Below, piece by piece: positions 34,937 to 44,588 of a stretch of 64,000 nucleotides of DNA. Each line of letters opens with the position of its first letter. Within the stretch, counting starts at the first letter, position 1. The notes under the pieces are model-generated. The model saw only the letters and a program-made list of their open reading frames with translations, made no database searches and was not told the DNA's origin. The position numbers and the translations under genes were made by a program. The DNA is from Fusibacter_A sp965140735 (GTDB lineage Bacteria > Bacillota > Clostridia > Peptostreptococcales > Acidaminobacteraceae): positions 2,480,001 to 2,544,000 of the forward strand of contig OZ223306.1 of NCBI GenBank assembly GCA_965140735.1. The letters are read 5' to 3'.

Positions 34937-36718
34937 ATGAATACTAATGATAAAATTAGACTTATACGTGAGGAAATGATGCATTCTAGAATAGATGCAT
35001 ACATTATCCCTTCAAGCGATCCTCATAATAGTGAATATCTACCTGATTACTACAAAACAAGACAGTGGGCATCAGGGTTTACAGGATCAGCAGGAACACT
35101 CATCATCACTCAAAAAGACTGTGGTTTATGGACAGATGGGCGCTACTTCTTACAAGCTGAAAACGAACTTCAAGGTTCAGAAATCAAACTTTATAAAATG
35201 CGTATGCCAAATGTACCAACCATTCACGAATGGTTAAAGTCAAAATTACCGTCTAATGCTACAATAGGCTTTAACGGCTTTCAATATTCTGTTCATGATG
35301 CTGAAATGATAAAAAGTGAACTCAAGGAAAAAAAGATCAAATTAGATTTCAGAACGAACATCGTGGATAAAATATGGCTCGATAGGCCTTATCTTCCCAA
35401 CAAAAAAGTGTTCATACACGACGAGGTTTACGCTGGTGAATCAGCGAAACAAAAGATTGAGCACATACGTGCAAATATGCTGAAAAATAAATGTGATTAT
35501 CATTTGATCAACAAATTGGATGACATCGCATGGCTACTCAACTTGAGAGGTAGTGATATAAAAAACAATCCTTATTTCTTATCATATGTTCTTATTGACA
35601 AAGAAATAACATACTTGTATATAGATATTTTAAAACTAAATGACAAAATAATCAATTACTTACATGAAAATAATGTAAAAGTAAAATTATATGAGGATAT
35701 TTTATATGATATTCAAGATCTAGAAGAAGGTAAACGCATTATTTTAGATAAAAAAGCAATGTCTTATCAACTCTATCACGATATTGACAGGCGTTGTCAA
35801 GTTGTAGACCAACTTAATCACAGCACTGTACTAAAAGCAATCAAAAATGAAACCGAGTGCAAGCATCTTCGCTCTTGTTATATTCAAGATGGTGTGGCGA
35901 TGCTTCGATTCATGAAATGGCTGGATGAAACAGTGCCGTCTGGAACTGTAACCGAGACACTTGCTGATGAAAAACTCACGCAGTATAGAATGGACATTTC
36001 AACATTTTTCAGTAGAAGTTTCGATACAATTGCAGGTTATAAGGATCATGCAGCTTTAATGCACTATAAAGCAAAAAAAGAAACCGAATATATCCTAGAA
36101 CCCAAAGCACTATTCTTGGTGGATTCTGGTGGACAATATCTTAACGGTACCACAGATGTCACAAGAACCTTTGCACTTGGTCCTTTATCAGACGAGGAAA
36201 AAAGGGACTATACGCTGGTTTTAAAAGGCATGATTCAACTCAGCAAAGCCATCTTCCTAGAAGGTACCACAGGCACAAATCTTGATATCCTCGCTCGAAA
36301 ACCTATGTGGGATAATGGGCTTGATTACAAATGTGGCACCGGCCACGGCGTTGGTTTCTTTATGGGCGTCCATGAAGGGCCTCAAGGTATAGCCATGGTC
36401 TCTAACACAACCCCCTTAAAACCAGGCATGATTCTCACCAATGAACCCGGCATTTACAAACCAGGCCGCCACGGTATTCGCACTGAAAATACGTTATTGA
36501 TCGTACCCTACACCAAAACCGAATTTGGTGAATTTTATCATTTTGAAACATTGACGATGACTCCAATAGATACGCGCCCAGTTATCAAATCACTTTTAAC
36601 TGAGGATGAGATAGAATGGCTAAATCACTATCATCAAGAGGTTCATGACGCATTGCGGCCACATCTTATAGAGGAGTCTTTAATCCTTTATTTAGAGAAG
36701 GTGACACAGAAGATATAA
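34937..36718 (+). CDS. M24 family aminopeptidase P (Xaa-Pro aminopeptidase)
   Basis: A 593-residue three-domain Xaa-Pro aminopeptidase of the eukaryote-like long form. N-domain start MNTNDKIRLIREEMMHSRIDAYIIPSSDPH, middle domain, and C-terminal pita-bread domain with metal ligands: two Asp in LVDSGGQYLNGTTDVTRTF, His in GTGHGVGFFMGVHEGP, and Glu in TNEPGIYKPG and GIRTENTLLI. It removes N-terminal residues before proline, which fits a peptide-using lifestyle with Opp. GGAGGTG precedes the ATG. Confidence 0.94.
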   Translation: MNTNDKIRLIREEMMHSRIDAYIIPSSDPHNSEYLPDYYKTRQWASGFTGSAGTLIITQKDCGLWTDGRYFLQAENELQGSEIKLYKMRMPNVPTIHEWLKSKLPSNATIGFNGFQYSVHDAEMIKSELKEKKIKLDFRTNIVDKIWLDRPYLPNKKVFIHDEVYAGESAKQKIEHIRANMLKNKCDYHLINKLDDIAWLLNLRGSDIKNNPYFLSYVLIDKEITYLYIDILKLNDKIINYLHENNVKVKLYEDILYDIQDLEEGKRIILDKKAMSYQLYHDIDRRCQVVDQLNHSTVLKAIKNETECKHLRSCYIQDGVAMLRFMKWLDETVPSGTVTETLADEKLTQYRMDISTFFSRSFDTIAGYKDHAALMHYKAKKETEYILEPKALFLVDSGGQYLNGTTDVTRTFALGPLSDEEKRDYTLVLKGMIQLSKAIFLEGTTGTNLDILARKPMWDNGLDYKCGTGHGVGFFMGVHEGPQGIAMVSNTTPLKPGMILTNEPGIYKPGRHGIRTENTLLIVPYTKTEFGEFYHFETLTMTPIDTRPVIKSLLTEDEIEWLNHYHQEVHDALRPHLIEESLILYLEKVTQKI

Positions 36719-36745
36719 AGCAAACCCATCTATTATAAATGCAAA

Positions 36746-36792
36746 AGCCCCCTATATGAGATTTCGCAACAAGAAATCTCATATAGGGGGCT
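36746..36792. terminator. Bidirectional terminator between aminopeptidase and purD
   Basis: Perfect 20-bp arms starting AGCCCCCTATATGAGATTTC with a seven-base loop, between convergent genes; T-run toward both sides is short. Confidence 0.9.
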
Positions 36793-36806
36793 GATTTTAT
36801 CTGAAT

Positions 36807-38066
36807 CTATAATTCTATTTTATCGCCAATATCTGTTCTATAAAACGACTTTGGAAAATCGATACATTTGACAGCTTCATAAGCAGTCTGCTTTGCACTT
36901 TCTAGGCTTTCGCCAAGTGCGGTAACACCTAAAACTCGGCCACCATTAGAGAGCAGTTTATCCTCTATTTTTTTTGTACCACAATGATAAACAGTTGCAT
37001 TTTTAACCTCAGGTATCCCCTTTATTTCAATGCCCTTTTCATAGGCTTCAGGGTATCCCTCAGAAGCGATGATTACACACACTGCATGTTCGGGTTTCCA
37101 TTTTAGTTCAACTTGATCTAATTCACCTTCTACAACGGCTTCAAACACTTCGATCAAATCATTTTCCATTCTTGGTAACGTAACCTCTGTTTCAGGATCA
37201 CCAAATCTCACATTGTATTCTATAACATTGATATCATCGCCTTCAATCATAATGCCTATAAATAAGATGCCCTTAAACTCAATGTCATCTTCATGAATCC
37301 CTTTGATAAACGGCTCTAGTAATCTTGTTTTGATTTTAGACATCATTTCATCATCGATGATTTGACTAGGTGAATAAGTCCCCATACCACCTGTGTTTGG
37401 ACCAAGATCGCGATTAAACGCCTTTTTATAGTCTTGAGCAGGTGCCATCGGTAAGATCGTCTTGCCATCTACAAAACAAAGAATAGAGGCTTCGATGCCT
37501 GTTAGAAAAGCTTCAAGAACGACTTTATTACCAGAATCTCCAAAGATTTTATCCGACATGATTTCTTTAAGTGCCTTTTGAGCTTCCTCTCTATCTTGTG
37601 CGATGATAACACCTTTACCCGCAGCTAAACCATCTGCTTTAATGACGATTGGAAATCCAAATTGATCCACCTCTTCGATTGCCTTCTCCACATCAAGGTA
37701 TTCCTTATAAGGCGCAGTTGGAATCCCATGTTTCATGAGAAAAGCCTTTGTAAAAGCTTTACTGCCTTCAAATTGCGCCGCTTTTTTATTGGGACCAAAA
37801 ACTTTTAATCCCTCAGCTTCGAATGCATCCACAACCCCAGCAACCAATGGTGCTTCAGGTCCAACAATGGTCAAATCAATAGCCTCTTTTTGGGCAAATG
37901 CCAGAAGAGATCTTGTATCTTCCACATGAATATTTACACATTCTGCGATCTCAGCAATCCCAGCATTACCAGGAGCTACAAATACTTTTTCAACCTTTGA
38001 ACTCTCTAAAATTTTATGACAGATGGCATGTTCTCTGCCACCGCTACCGATAATTAATACTTTCAT
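36807..38066 (-). CDS. purD: Phosphoribosylamine-glycine ligase
   Basis: ATP-grasp enzyme joining glycine to phosphoribosylamine (second step of purine synthesis), 419 residues. It starts MKVLIIGSGGREHAI and has the GLAAGKGVIIA ATP-loop, GPNTGGMGTYSP, and NVRFGDPETEVTLPRM. It is the last gene of the pur operon and begins 48 bases after purH. The ATG 38066 is standard for the family though its ribosome site (AGTGAGTG) is weak; a TTG at 38084 lies further upstream. Confidence 0.97.
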   Translation of the reverse strand: MKVLIIGSGGREHAICHKILESSKVEKVFVAPGNAGIAEIAECVNIHVEDTRSLLAFAQKEAIDLTIVGPEAPLVAGVVDAFEAEGLKVFGPNKKAAQFEGSKAFTKAFLMKHGIPTAPYKEYLDVEKAIEEVDQFGFPIVIKADGLAAGKGVIIAQDREEAQKALKEIMSDKIFGDSGNKVVLEAFLTGIEASILCFVDGKTILPMAPAQDYKKAFNRDLGPNTGGMGTYSPSQIIDDEMMSKIKTRLLEPFIKGIHEDDIEFKGILFIGIMIEGDDINVIEYNVRFGDPETEVTLPRMENDLIEVFEAVVEGELDQVELKWKPEHAVCVIIASEGYPEAYEKGIEIKGIPEVKNATVYHCGTKKIEDKLLSNGGRVLGVTALGESLESAKQTAYEAVKCIDFPKSFYRTDIGDKIEL

Positions 38067-38113
38067 ATGATCACTCACTTTCAATGTACTAAATCTTGTA
38101 TATCACTTTTTAT

Positions 38114-39655
38114 CTAGTGTCTAAAATGACGCATCCCTGTGAAGACCATTGCAATGCCGTATTGATTTGCCACATCGATTACTTCTTGATCTCTGATAGA
38201 ACCACCAGGCTGAATAATCGCTGAAACACCTGCTTTTGCAGCTGCTTCGATTGAATCTCCAAATGGGAAATAAGCATCTGATGCAAGAACAGCGCCTTTA
38301 GTTGGAAAATTTGACTGTCTGATTGCATTTTCCGCTGCCCATACTCGACTTACTTGTCCTTGGCCTATCCCTAGGGTCTGACCATCTTTAGCAATGACGA
38401 TTCCATTCGATTTAGCATGCTTGCAAACTTTCATTGCAAACTTAAGTTCTTCAATCTCTTTTTTAGTAGGAATGCGATCCGTTACAATTTCAAGTTCGCC
38501 ATCAAACATAGATCGATCGGAGTCTTGAATGATCATACCACCATGAATTTTCTTCATATCAAAGCTGAATTCAGAAATAGGTTGACTAATATTGTCAAGT
38601 TTTAAAAGACGAATATTTTTCTTAGTTGTAAGCACTTTAATAGCTTCTTCATCAAAATCTGGTGCAATAACGATCTCAACAAATATTTCATTGATTTTAA
38701 CCGCTGTTTTATGATCAATTGGTCTATTCGCTGCTACGATGCCACCATAAATAGACTGAGGATCACAGTCATATGCTTTTTGATAAGCATGTAAAATATC
38801 AAATCCAACACCTACACCGCAAGGATTTGAATGCTTCACAGCTACTACAGTAGGTTGTTCAAATTCTTTTAAAAGTGCTAATGCACCATTCGTATCGTTT
38901 ATATTGTTAAACGAGAGTTCTTTACCATGTAACTGAACTGCCTGCGCTAAAGTCCCCGCTGTTGGTATCGCTTCTTTATAGAAAGCTCCTTGCTGATGTG
39001 GATTTTCTCCATATCTAAGATCTTGTACTTTTTCAAAAGTAACCGTCAACGTTTCTGGGAATTTTTCTCGATTTCCTTTTTGTCTCAAGTATTCGGCAAT
39101 CATCGCATCATAATGTGCTGTATGTGAAAATACTTTAAGCGCTAAATCATACTTAGTTTCATAATCGGCATCACCATTTGTTTTTATAGCTTCGATTGCC
39201 TTATCATAATCACTTGGATCAACTAGAACAATCACATCTTGATGATTTTTAGCAGCTGATCTGAGCATTGTTGGACCACCAATATCAATGTTCTCTATAG
39301 CATCTTCAAGAACAACATCGGGTTTTGAAATTGTTTCTTTAAACGGATAGAGATTAATTGCAACTAAATCAATCGTTTGAATATCAAGTGATTCCAGTTG
39401 TTTCATATGATCAGGGTTTGCTCTCATTGCCAATATACCACCATGAACCGCTGGGTGTAAAGTCTTTACTCTCCCGTCTAAACACTCTGGAAAATTTGTA
39501 ACCTCACTGATATTTTTAACAGGAATACCGGCATCTTTGATGGCTTTTTCAGTACCACCTGTTGAAATAAGCTCTACGCCTAATGCATTAAGTGCTCTTG
39601 CAAACTCTACAATACCTGTTTTATCTGAAACGCTTAAAAGTGCTCTCTTAATCAT
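38114..39655 (-). CDS. purH: Bifunctional AICAR formyltransferase / IMP cyclohydrolase
   Basis: Performs the last two steps to IMP. The N-terminal MGS-like cyclohydrolase domain reads KRALLSVSDKTGIVEFA...GGTEKAIKDAGIPV, and the formyltransferase domain has the ...RYGENPHQQGAFY, VAVKHSNPCGVGVG and DAYFPFGDSIEAAAKAGVSAIIQPGGSIRD motifs. Length 513 is normal. AGGAGG precedes the ATG. It starts 11 bases after purN. Confidence 0.98.
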   Translation of the reverse strand: MIKRALLSVSDKTGIVEFARALNALGVELISTGGTEKAIKDAGIPVKNISEVTNFPECLDGRVKTLHPAVHGGILAMRANPDHMKQLESLDIQTIDLVAINLYPFKETISKPDVVLEDAIENIDIGGPTMLRSAAKNHQDVIVLVDPSDYDKAIEAIKTNGDADYETKYDLALKVFSHTAHYDAMIAEYLRQKGNREKFPETLTVTFEKVQDLRYGENPHQQGAFYKEAIPTAGTLAQAVQLHGKELSFNNINDTNGALALLKEFEQPTVVAVKHSNPCGVGVGFDILHAYQKAYDCDPQSIYGGIVAANRPIDHKTAVKINEIFVEIVIAPDFDEEAIKVLTTKKNIRLLKLDNISQPISEFSFDMKKIHGGMIIQDSDRSMFDGELEIVTDRIPTKKEIEELKFAMKVCKHAKSNGIVIAKDGQTLGIGQGQVSRVWAAENAIRQSNFPTKGAVLASDAYFPFGDSIEAAAKAGVSAIIQPGGSIRDQEVIDVANQYGIAMVFTGMRHFRH

Positions 39656-39666
39656 TTTTTTGCCTC

Positions 39667-40272
39667 CTAAAGACCAATTTTCACTTGTCCCATTTGTATC
39701 GCCTTAATTGTATTCACCAAAAGACGATGCTCAACTTCTAATACGCGTGCTGCTAAAGTTTTAGCGGTATCACCAGCTAAAACATCCACACGTTCTTGCT
39801 TAATAATTTCACCTGTATCAACACCTTCATCTACGAAATGTGTCGTCGCACCAGATTCTTTTTCTTGATTGAGGATCACAACTTCGTGTACATGCTCACC
39901 ATAAAACCCTTCACCACAATATTTTGGGATTAGTGAAGGGTGGATGTTGATAATTCTCTTTTCAAATTGTTTGATAATTTCAGGCGATAAAATGTTTAAG
40001 TAGCCTGCTAAAACCACGAGATCAACTTCTTCTGACACGAGTAGATCCAGTAAGGCTTTCTGCCTTACCGAAATATCTTTATAGTTACCAACACCGATAT
40101 AAGCTGTTTTAATATGATGCTTTTGAGCTCGTTCAAGACCAAATGCATTTTTACGATTAGACACCACTACTTTGATTTCCGCGTCAATTTCATGGCTTTC
40201 AGTTGCATCAATAATCGCTTGTAAATTTGAACCGCCTCCAGATACCAATACGGCTATTTTTAGCCTTGACAT
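39667..40272 (-). CDS. purN: Phosphoribosylglycinamide formyltransferase
   Basis: Formyl-THF-dependent GAR transformylase, 201 residues. It begins RLKIAVLVSGGGSNLQAIIDA and has the NIHPSLIPKYCGEGFYGEHVHEVV region with catalytic Asn/His and GATTHFVDEGVDTGEII with the catalytic Asp. The start overlaps the purM end by 13 bases. Confidence 0.97.
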   Translation of the reverse strand: MSRLKIAVLVSGGGSNLQAIIDATESHEIDAEIKVVVSNRKNAFGLERAQKHHIKTAYIGVGNYKDISVRQKALLDLLVSEEVDLVVLAGYLNILSPEIIKQFEKRIINIHPSLIPKYCGEGFYGEHVHEVVILNQEKESGATTHFVDEGVDTGEIIKQERVDVLAGDTAKTLAARVLEVEHRLLVNTIKAIQMGQVKIGL

Positions 40273-41300
40273 AACTGGACTCCTTCATGTTGCTCCGTGA
40301 CCGTCCCAATTGAATAACCCTTCTCGCCAAGTGACTCTAAAAGTGCTAGCGTAGAAGCTTCATCCTCTTTTGAAACCACTAAGATGTAGCCAATACCCAT
40401 GTTAAAAGTTGCAAACATTTCTTCTAAGTCAATATCCCCTTGTGTCATCATATAGTTAAAGACAGGTAAGATTGGCCAAGTCCCTAAATTGACATCGACA
40501 CCTAATCCCTTTGACAGAATTCTAGGAATATTTTCATAGAAGCCACCACCAGTCATGTGAACCATGCCTTTAACAGTTGCCTTTTCAAGAACCTTTAAGA
40601 TGCTTTTAACATATATTTTCGTAGGTTCTATTAGGACATTACCAAGTGTATCCCCTAATTCATCTATGTGATCTTCTAATTTTAAATTGAGTTTATCAAA
40701 GAAAAGTTTTCTTACAAGGCTATAGCCATTGGAATGAATTCCAGATGAAGATAAACCAATGAGGACATCATCAGATTTAATATCAGCGCCTGTGATAATT
40801 TTAGACTCATCCACAACACCCACTGCAAAACCTGCCATATCATATTCACCTGCTTGATAAAAACCTGGCATTTCAGCTGTTTCTCCACCGAGTAACGGCA
40901 TCGCTGATAATTTACACCCATCTGTAATACCTTTAACAAGTGCTGCTGCTTTTTCAGCTTCTAAATGGCCTGTTGCCAAATAATCAAGGAAAAATAAAGG
41001 GGTTGCACCTTGACACAAGATATCGTTCACACACATTGCCACTAAATCTTGACCTACAGTATCATGCTTATCCATCATAAATGCAATTTTAAGTTTAGTC
41101 CCCACGCCATCTGTGCCTGCCACAAGAACTGGGCTTTCAAACTGGCCACTTAATCGGAGCAAACCGCCAAAACTTCCAAGATCACCAATAACATCTTCAT
41201 TAAAGGTCTCTTTAACATGTTTCTTCATCAACTCAACAGCTCTTGCGCCTTCTTTTACATCAACGCCTGCCTCTTGATAAGTTAATTTACTATTACTCAT
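40260..41300 (-). CDS. purM: Phosphoribosylformylglycinamidine cyclo-ligase
   Basis: AIR synthetase, 346 residues. Conserved LTYQEAGVDVKEGARAVELMK start, GTDGVGTKLKIAFMMDKHDTVGQDLVAMCVNDIL, LLGGETAEMPGFY and SSGIHSNGYSLVRK are present. ATG 41300 gives the best spacing to AAGGAG; the adjacent ATG 41303 is too close. Confidence 0.97.
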   Translation of the reverse strand: MSNSKLTYQEAGVDVKEGARAVELMKKHVKETFNEDVIGDLGSFGGLLRLSGQFESPVLVAGTDGVGTKLKIAFMMDKHDTVGQDLVAMCVNDILCQGATPLFFLDYLATGHLEAEKAAALVKGITDGCKLSAMPLLGGETAEMPGFYQAGEYDMAGFAVGVVDESKIITGADIKSDDVLIGLSSSGIHSNGYSLVRKLFFDKLNLKLEDHIDELGDTLGNVLIEPTKIYVKSILKVLEKATVKGMVHMTGGGFYENIPRILSKGLGVDVNLGTWPILPVFNYMMTQGDIDLEEMFATFNMGIGYILVVSKEDEASTLALLESLGEKGYSIGTVTEQHEGVQLCQG

Positions 41301-41372
41301 CATAAACTCCTTCGTCTATCCGTTATTTCACAAACCATTTCGTTATCTTTCAATACGGGATTTATAATCGCT

Positions 41373-42788
41373 CTAACATTTCTCGAACATGTTTTTATCG
41401 CCTTCTTTAGGCACATCCATTGGATAGTCTCCATTAAAGCAAGCTGTACAAAGTTGATCTCTTCTCATACCAATGGATGCCACAAGACCATCAACGCTTA
41501 GATAAGCCAAACTATCCGCCCCTGTCATTTCTCTGATGCCCTCAATCGTATGCGTTGCACCAATAAGTTGTGCACGGTTTGGGGTATCAATCCCAAAGTA
41601 ACATGAATGTGAAACAGGTGGTGAACTCACTCTAATGTGCACTTCAGTAGCACCCGCTTCTTTGAGCATGTTCACAAGTCTTCTGCTCGTTGTGCCCCTG
41701 ACGATGGAATCATCAATAAGAATCAATCTTTTACCTTCTATATTTTCTCGCATGGTGTTGAGCTTTAGTCTCACTGCAAGTTCTCTTGATTTCTGATCGG
41801 GTTGAATAAAAGTTCTCCCCATATATTTGTTCTTGATTAAACCGATGTCAAACGGAATCCCCGATTCCTCTGCATAGCCTATGGCAGCTGCAATACCAGA
41901 ATCCGGTACTGCGATGACCATATCAGCATCCACTGGACTTTCCTGAGCTAAAATCTTGCCTGCTTTTTTACGTGTGATAAATACGTTTTTACCATCAATG
42001 ATACTGTCTGGTCTTGCAAAGTAAACGTATTCAAAACAGCAAACCGCTTTGCGTTTTGTCTCATCATACATAATAGACTCAATGCCATTATCATCGATCA
42101 CAACGATTTCACCGGGCTCAATATCTCTTACAAATTCAGCGCCAACCACGTCGTGTGCACAGGTTTCTGATGCAAGCACATAGCCATCATCTGTTTTTGC
42201 AAGCGAAAGCGGACGCAAACCATGTGGATCTCTTACACCAACAAGCATGTTGTCAATTATAACCACAAGTGCAAAAGAACCTTTAATTTCTTTTACAGCT
42301 TCTATTACAGCTTCTTTCATGCCTAGATGATAGTTCTTAGCTATTAAATTTGCAATCACTTCAGAATCAATTGAAGTTTGAAAAATAGAGCCTTCATCTT
42401 CAAGGCGATCTCTAATTTCACCTGCATTAACTAAATTGCCATTATGTGCAAGTGCAATACTGCCACCCTTATATCTCACCACAAGAGGCTGTGCATTCGA
42501 GACATAGCTTTCACCCGTAGTTGAATACCGAACATGACCTATTCCAATATCAGCCGGCAAACGCTCTAATATTTCACTGGAAAAAACTTCTTGGACAAGG
42601 CCCATTTCTTTATAATACTGCATTTTTCTATCTTTAAGCACTGCAATCCCAGCACTTTCTTGTCCTCTATGTTGAAGTGCAATCAGGCCAAAACACAACA
42701 TCTGAGAAATGTTTTCTATACCAGGGGCATACACGCCAATGACACCACACTCTTCTTTCAATTTATCCAGTTCTAAAAAATCAGTCAT
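41373..42788 (-). CDS. purF: Amidophosphoribosyltransferase
   Basis: First committed step of purine synthesis: glutamine plus PRPP to phosphoribosylamine. A 13-residue propeptide precedes the catalytic Cys14 (EECGVIGVY), so it is the Bacillus-type processed enzyme. Iron-sulfur cysteines are visible in VCCFEYVYFARPDS, PPVSHSCYFGID and QLCTACFNGDYP. The PRPP loop reads LILIDDSIVRGTTSRR. The start is ATG 42788 with GAGGAGG upstream; the open frame to 42857 overlaps purC without a site. The 4Fe-4S cluster makes it oxygen-labile. Confidence 0.98.
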   Translation of the reverse strand: MTDFLELDKLKEECGVIGVYAPGIENISQMLCFGLIALQHRGQESAGIAVLKDRKMQYYKEMGLVQEVFSSEILERLPADIGIGHVRYSTTGESYVSNAQPLVVRYKGGSIALAHNGNLVNAGEIRDRLEDEGSIFQTSIDSEVIANLIAKNYHLGMKEAVIEAVKEIKGSFALVVIIDNMLVGVRDPHGLRPLSLAKTDDGYVLASETCAHDVVGAEFVRDIEPGEIVVIDDNGIESIMYDETKRKAVCCFEYVYFARPDSIIDGKNVFITRKKAGKILAQESPVDADMVIAVPDSGIAAAIGYAEESGIPFDIGLIKNKYMGRTFIQPDQKSRELAVRLKLNTMRENIEGKRLILIDDSIVRGTTSRRLVNMLKEAGATEVHIRVSSPPVSHSCYFGIDTPNRAQLIGATHTIEGIREMTGADSLAYLSVDGLVASIGMRRDQLCTACFNGDYPMDVPKEGDKNMFEKC

Positions 42789-42810
42789 TTCATCCTCCTC
42801 ATGACAGATA

Positions 42811-43515
42811 TTACTTTTCAAGTCTACCAAGTACCTGCTGATAAGTATCCTCAACATTGCCTAAATCTCTTCTAAAACGATCTTTATCCATCTTTTCATT
42901 TGTATTTGCATCCCATAGACGGCAAGTATCAGGACTAATTTCATCTGCTAAGATCACTTCCCCTTTAAAAACACCAAACTCAAGTTTGAAATCAATCAAT
43001 TTAAGATCTCTTTCAAGAAAAAATGCTTTTAAAATATCGTTTATTTTAAATGAATATTCTTTAATAACTTTAACTTGTGCTTCTGTTGCAAGTTCTATTG
43101 CTGCGATGTGGTACTCATTTATCATTGGGTCACCAAGTTCATCATCTTTGTAGCAAAATTCTAAAACAGTTTGCTTCATTGGAACACCTTCTTCAAGGCC
43201 CAGACGCTTAGCAAGCGAACCTGCTGCAACATTTCTCACAATAACTTCAAGTGGCAATATTTTAACAGCTTTTACATGTTGCTCACGATCATTCATCAAA
43301 GTTTCAAAATGTGTTGGAATCCCTTTTTCTTCAAGCATTTTAAAGAGCAGTGCACTCATTTTATTATTCACAATGCCTTTATCATGAATCGTTCCCTTTT
43401 TAACGCCATTGAATGCTGTCGCATCATCTTTATATTCTACTATATAGTAATCTGTATCTTCTGTTTTATAGACTTTCTTTGCTTTGCCTTCGTATAACAT
43501 TTCTAATTTTTCCAT
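42811..43515 (-). CDS. purC: SAICAR synthetase
   Basis: Condenses CAIR with aspartate, 234 residues. It starts EKLEMLYEGKAKKVYKTED and holds the VEYKDDATAFNG, LPLEVIVRNVAAGSLAKR, LIDFKLEFG and DEISPDTCRLWD motifs. ATG 43515 lies six bases after GGAGG; the ATG at 43521 overlaps that site. The gap to purE is 158 bases and includes a copy of the dispersed repeat. Confidence 0.97.
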   Translation of the reverse strand: MEKLEMLYEGKAKKVYKTEDTDYYIVEYKDDATAFNGVKKGTIHDKGIVNNKMSALLFKMLEEKGIPTHFETLMNDREQHVKAVKILPLEVIVRNVAAGSLAKRLGLEEGVPMKQTVLEFCYKDDELGDPMINEYHIAAIELATEAQVKVIKEYSFKINDILKAFFLERDLKLIDFKLEFGVFKGEVILADEISPDTCRLWDANTNEKMDKDRFRRDLGNVEDTYQQVLGRLEK

Positions 43516-43603
43516 CTTCATCCTCCAAGTTTTTATTGATCTCTCGATCTTATTGATATATCTATTTTATATATCTAATATAATGATATGCTTAATTTTA
43601 TCG

Positions 43604-43622
43604 GTTAGAGTATCAAAATCTA
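43604..43622 (+). repeat. Dispersed repeat copy C (partial)
   Basis: Nineteen bases between purE and purC match 11174-11192 except at two positions, with GG before both copies. Confidence 0.4.
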
Positions 43623-43673
43623 GTTTCTTACAAATCATCTACTCTTTTTATGATTTTACTTATCCTTAAAGTT

Positions 43674-44159
43674 CTAGTAACGCGCTTGAATTGCTGCATC
43701 TTTTTCAATAACTTGATCTGCCATCGTAAGTCTGTAAGCTTTTATTTTAGCTCTCAATTCAGGATACTTAATCGATAGCATCTGAATTGCCAAAAGTGCT
43801 GCATTCTCTGCACCGTTGATTGCCACTGTTGCCACAGGGATACCGCTTGGCATCTGCACGATTGATAACAGCGAATCAAGGCCATCCATTGTAGAAGATT
43901 TAATAGGAAGTCCTATAACTGGTAATGGCGTTACACCTGCAATAACACCCGGTAAATGTGCCGCTTTTCCAGCTGCGCCGATGATCACTTCAAATCCATT
44001 TGCCTCAGCTTCCATCGCAAATGATACTGCCAAATGCGGCGTTCTATGTGCAGATAAAACTCTCGCCACAACTTCAATATCAAACTGCTTTAAAATTTGA
44101 ATACTCTTTTCAACCACTTGAAAATCTGAGTCGCTACCCATTATAATTGCTACTTTCAT
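43674..44159 (-). CDS. purE: N5-carboxyaminoimidazole ribonucleotide mutase (PurE)
   Basis: A 161-residue PurE with KVAIIMGSDSDFQVVEKS, SAHRTPHLAVSFAMEA, VIIGAAGKAAHLPGVIAGVTPLPVIGLPI and the MPSGIPVATVAI loop. No purK is seen, so it may be the class working directly with CO2, or purK lies elsewhere. GGAGG is five bases before the ATG. First gene of purE-C-F-M-N-H-D, lying directly behind the structured unit at 44240-44582. Confidence 0.97.
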   Translation of the reverse strand: MKVAIIMGSDSDFQVVEKSIQILKQFDIEVVARVLSAHRTPHLAVSFAMEAEANGFEVIIGAAGKAAHLPGVIAGVTPLPVIGLPIKSSTMDGLDSLLSIVQMPSGIPVATVAINGAENAALLAIQMLSIKYPELRAKIKAYRLTMADQVIEKDAAIQARY

Positions 44160-44241
44160 CTTCTCCTCCAACTCTTCAAACCTCTCGTGAATGCCTTTTT
44201 CACGGTTAACCTTAAGTTATATTTTGATCTTGATAATGATT

Positions 44242-44274
44242 AAAAAAACCTTCTAACTTTCGTTAAAAGGTTTT
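44242..44274 (-). terminator. Terminator ending the structured unit before purE
   Basis: Thirteen-bp arms (AAAACCTTTTAAC/GTTAGAAGGTTTT, one wobble) with a GAAA tetraloop and a run of seven T on the minus strand; 80 bases before purE. Confidence 0.9.
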
Positions 44275-44281
44275 GGACATA

Positions 44282-44356
44282 CTAACTGAACCAATATTGA
44301 AATTGGCGTTGAACGCTAATCTGATTTACTTTACCTAATTGATTTAATGTTTCCAC
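44282..44356 (-). CDS. 24-codon ORF inside the structured unit
   Basis: GTG 44356 follows AGGAGG by nine bases and opens a 24-residue reading (VETLNQLGKVNQISVQRQFQ, then YWFS) that stops just before the terminator. The ribosome site is strong but parts of the same bases pair in CCAAT/ATTGG and GCG/CGC stems. It may be a leader peptide, a true small protein, or chance. Confidence 0.3.
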   Translation of the reverse strand: METLNQLGKVNQISVQRQFQYWFS

Positions 44357-44588
44357 GTTCTATGCCTCCTAAAGCCAACCTAAAGCCGATACTCAGGCAA
44401 CTTCATAACCTTCGGCTACTACGATCCACTTACTTACCTGTGAATTCTTACTCAGTCCGCTTTGCTACCTTCGTAACCCTCGTGCAAGCTGGCGGCTTGC
44501 AAATCAACGTGAGTTCAAACTCCTGTTGATTTAGGAAGATATTCTCCACTTTTATTAAGCAGAGAATATCTTCTCTCGGGTTATTTTT

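Larger units (their letters stand above)
44240..44582 (-). ncRNA. Candidate structured RNA (or long attenuated purE leader)
   Basis: A unit of about 340 nt runs from a strong sigma-A promoter (44589-44617) to a textbook terminator (44242-44274), with no gene of normal size. In order on the minus strand it has a perfect 12-bp hairpin (44535-44546/44562-44573), a nested hairpin closed by AATCAAC/GTTGATT with inner GAGTT/AACTC (44502-44531), a 6-bp hairpin (44484-44489/44495-44500), and further stems AGCCGA/TCGGCT and CCAAT/ATTGG. Its G+C in the middle is clearly above the neighbouring intergenic DNA. A direct repeat GGCTTTAGG occurs twice. I find no RNase P, tmRNA, SRP, 6S, T-box, purine, PRPP/ykkC or GEMM core. 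It may belong to a known large clostridial RNA such as the raiA motif, which I cannot confirm. Confidence 0.6.

Noticed and set aside
42857..43497. Plus-strand ORFs of 98 and 108 codons opposite purC
   Set aside because: Antisense shadows of purC.
44240..44582. RNase P RNA, tmRNA, SRP RNA or 6S RNA
   Set aside because: Size fits RNase P or tmRNA, but GAGGAAAGUCC, the tmRNA tag frame and CCA end, and the SRP GGAAG/AGCAG loop are absent.
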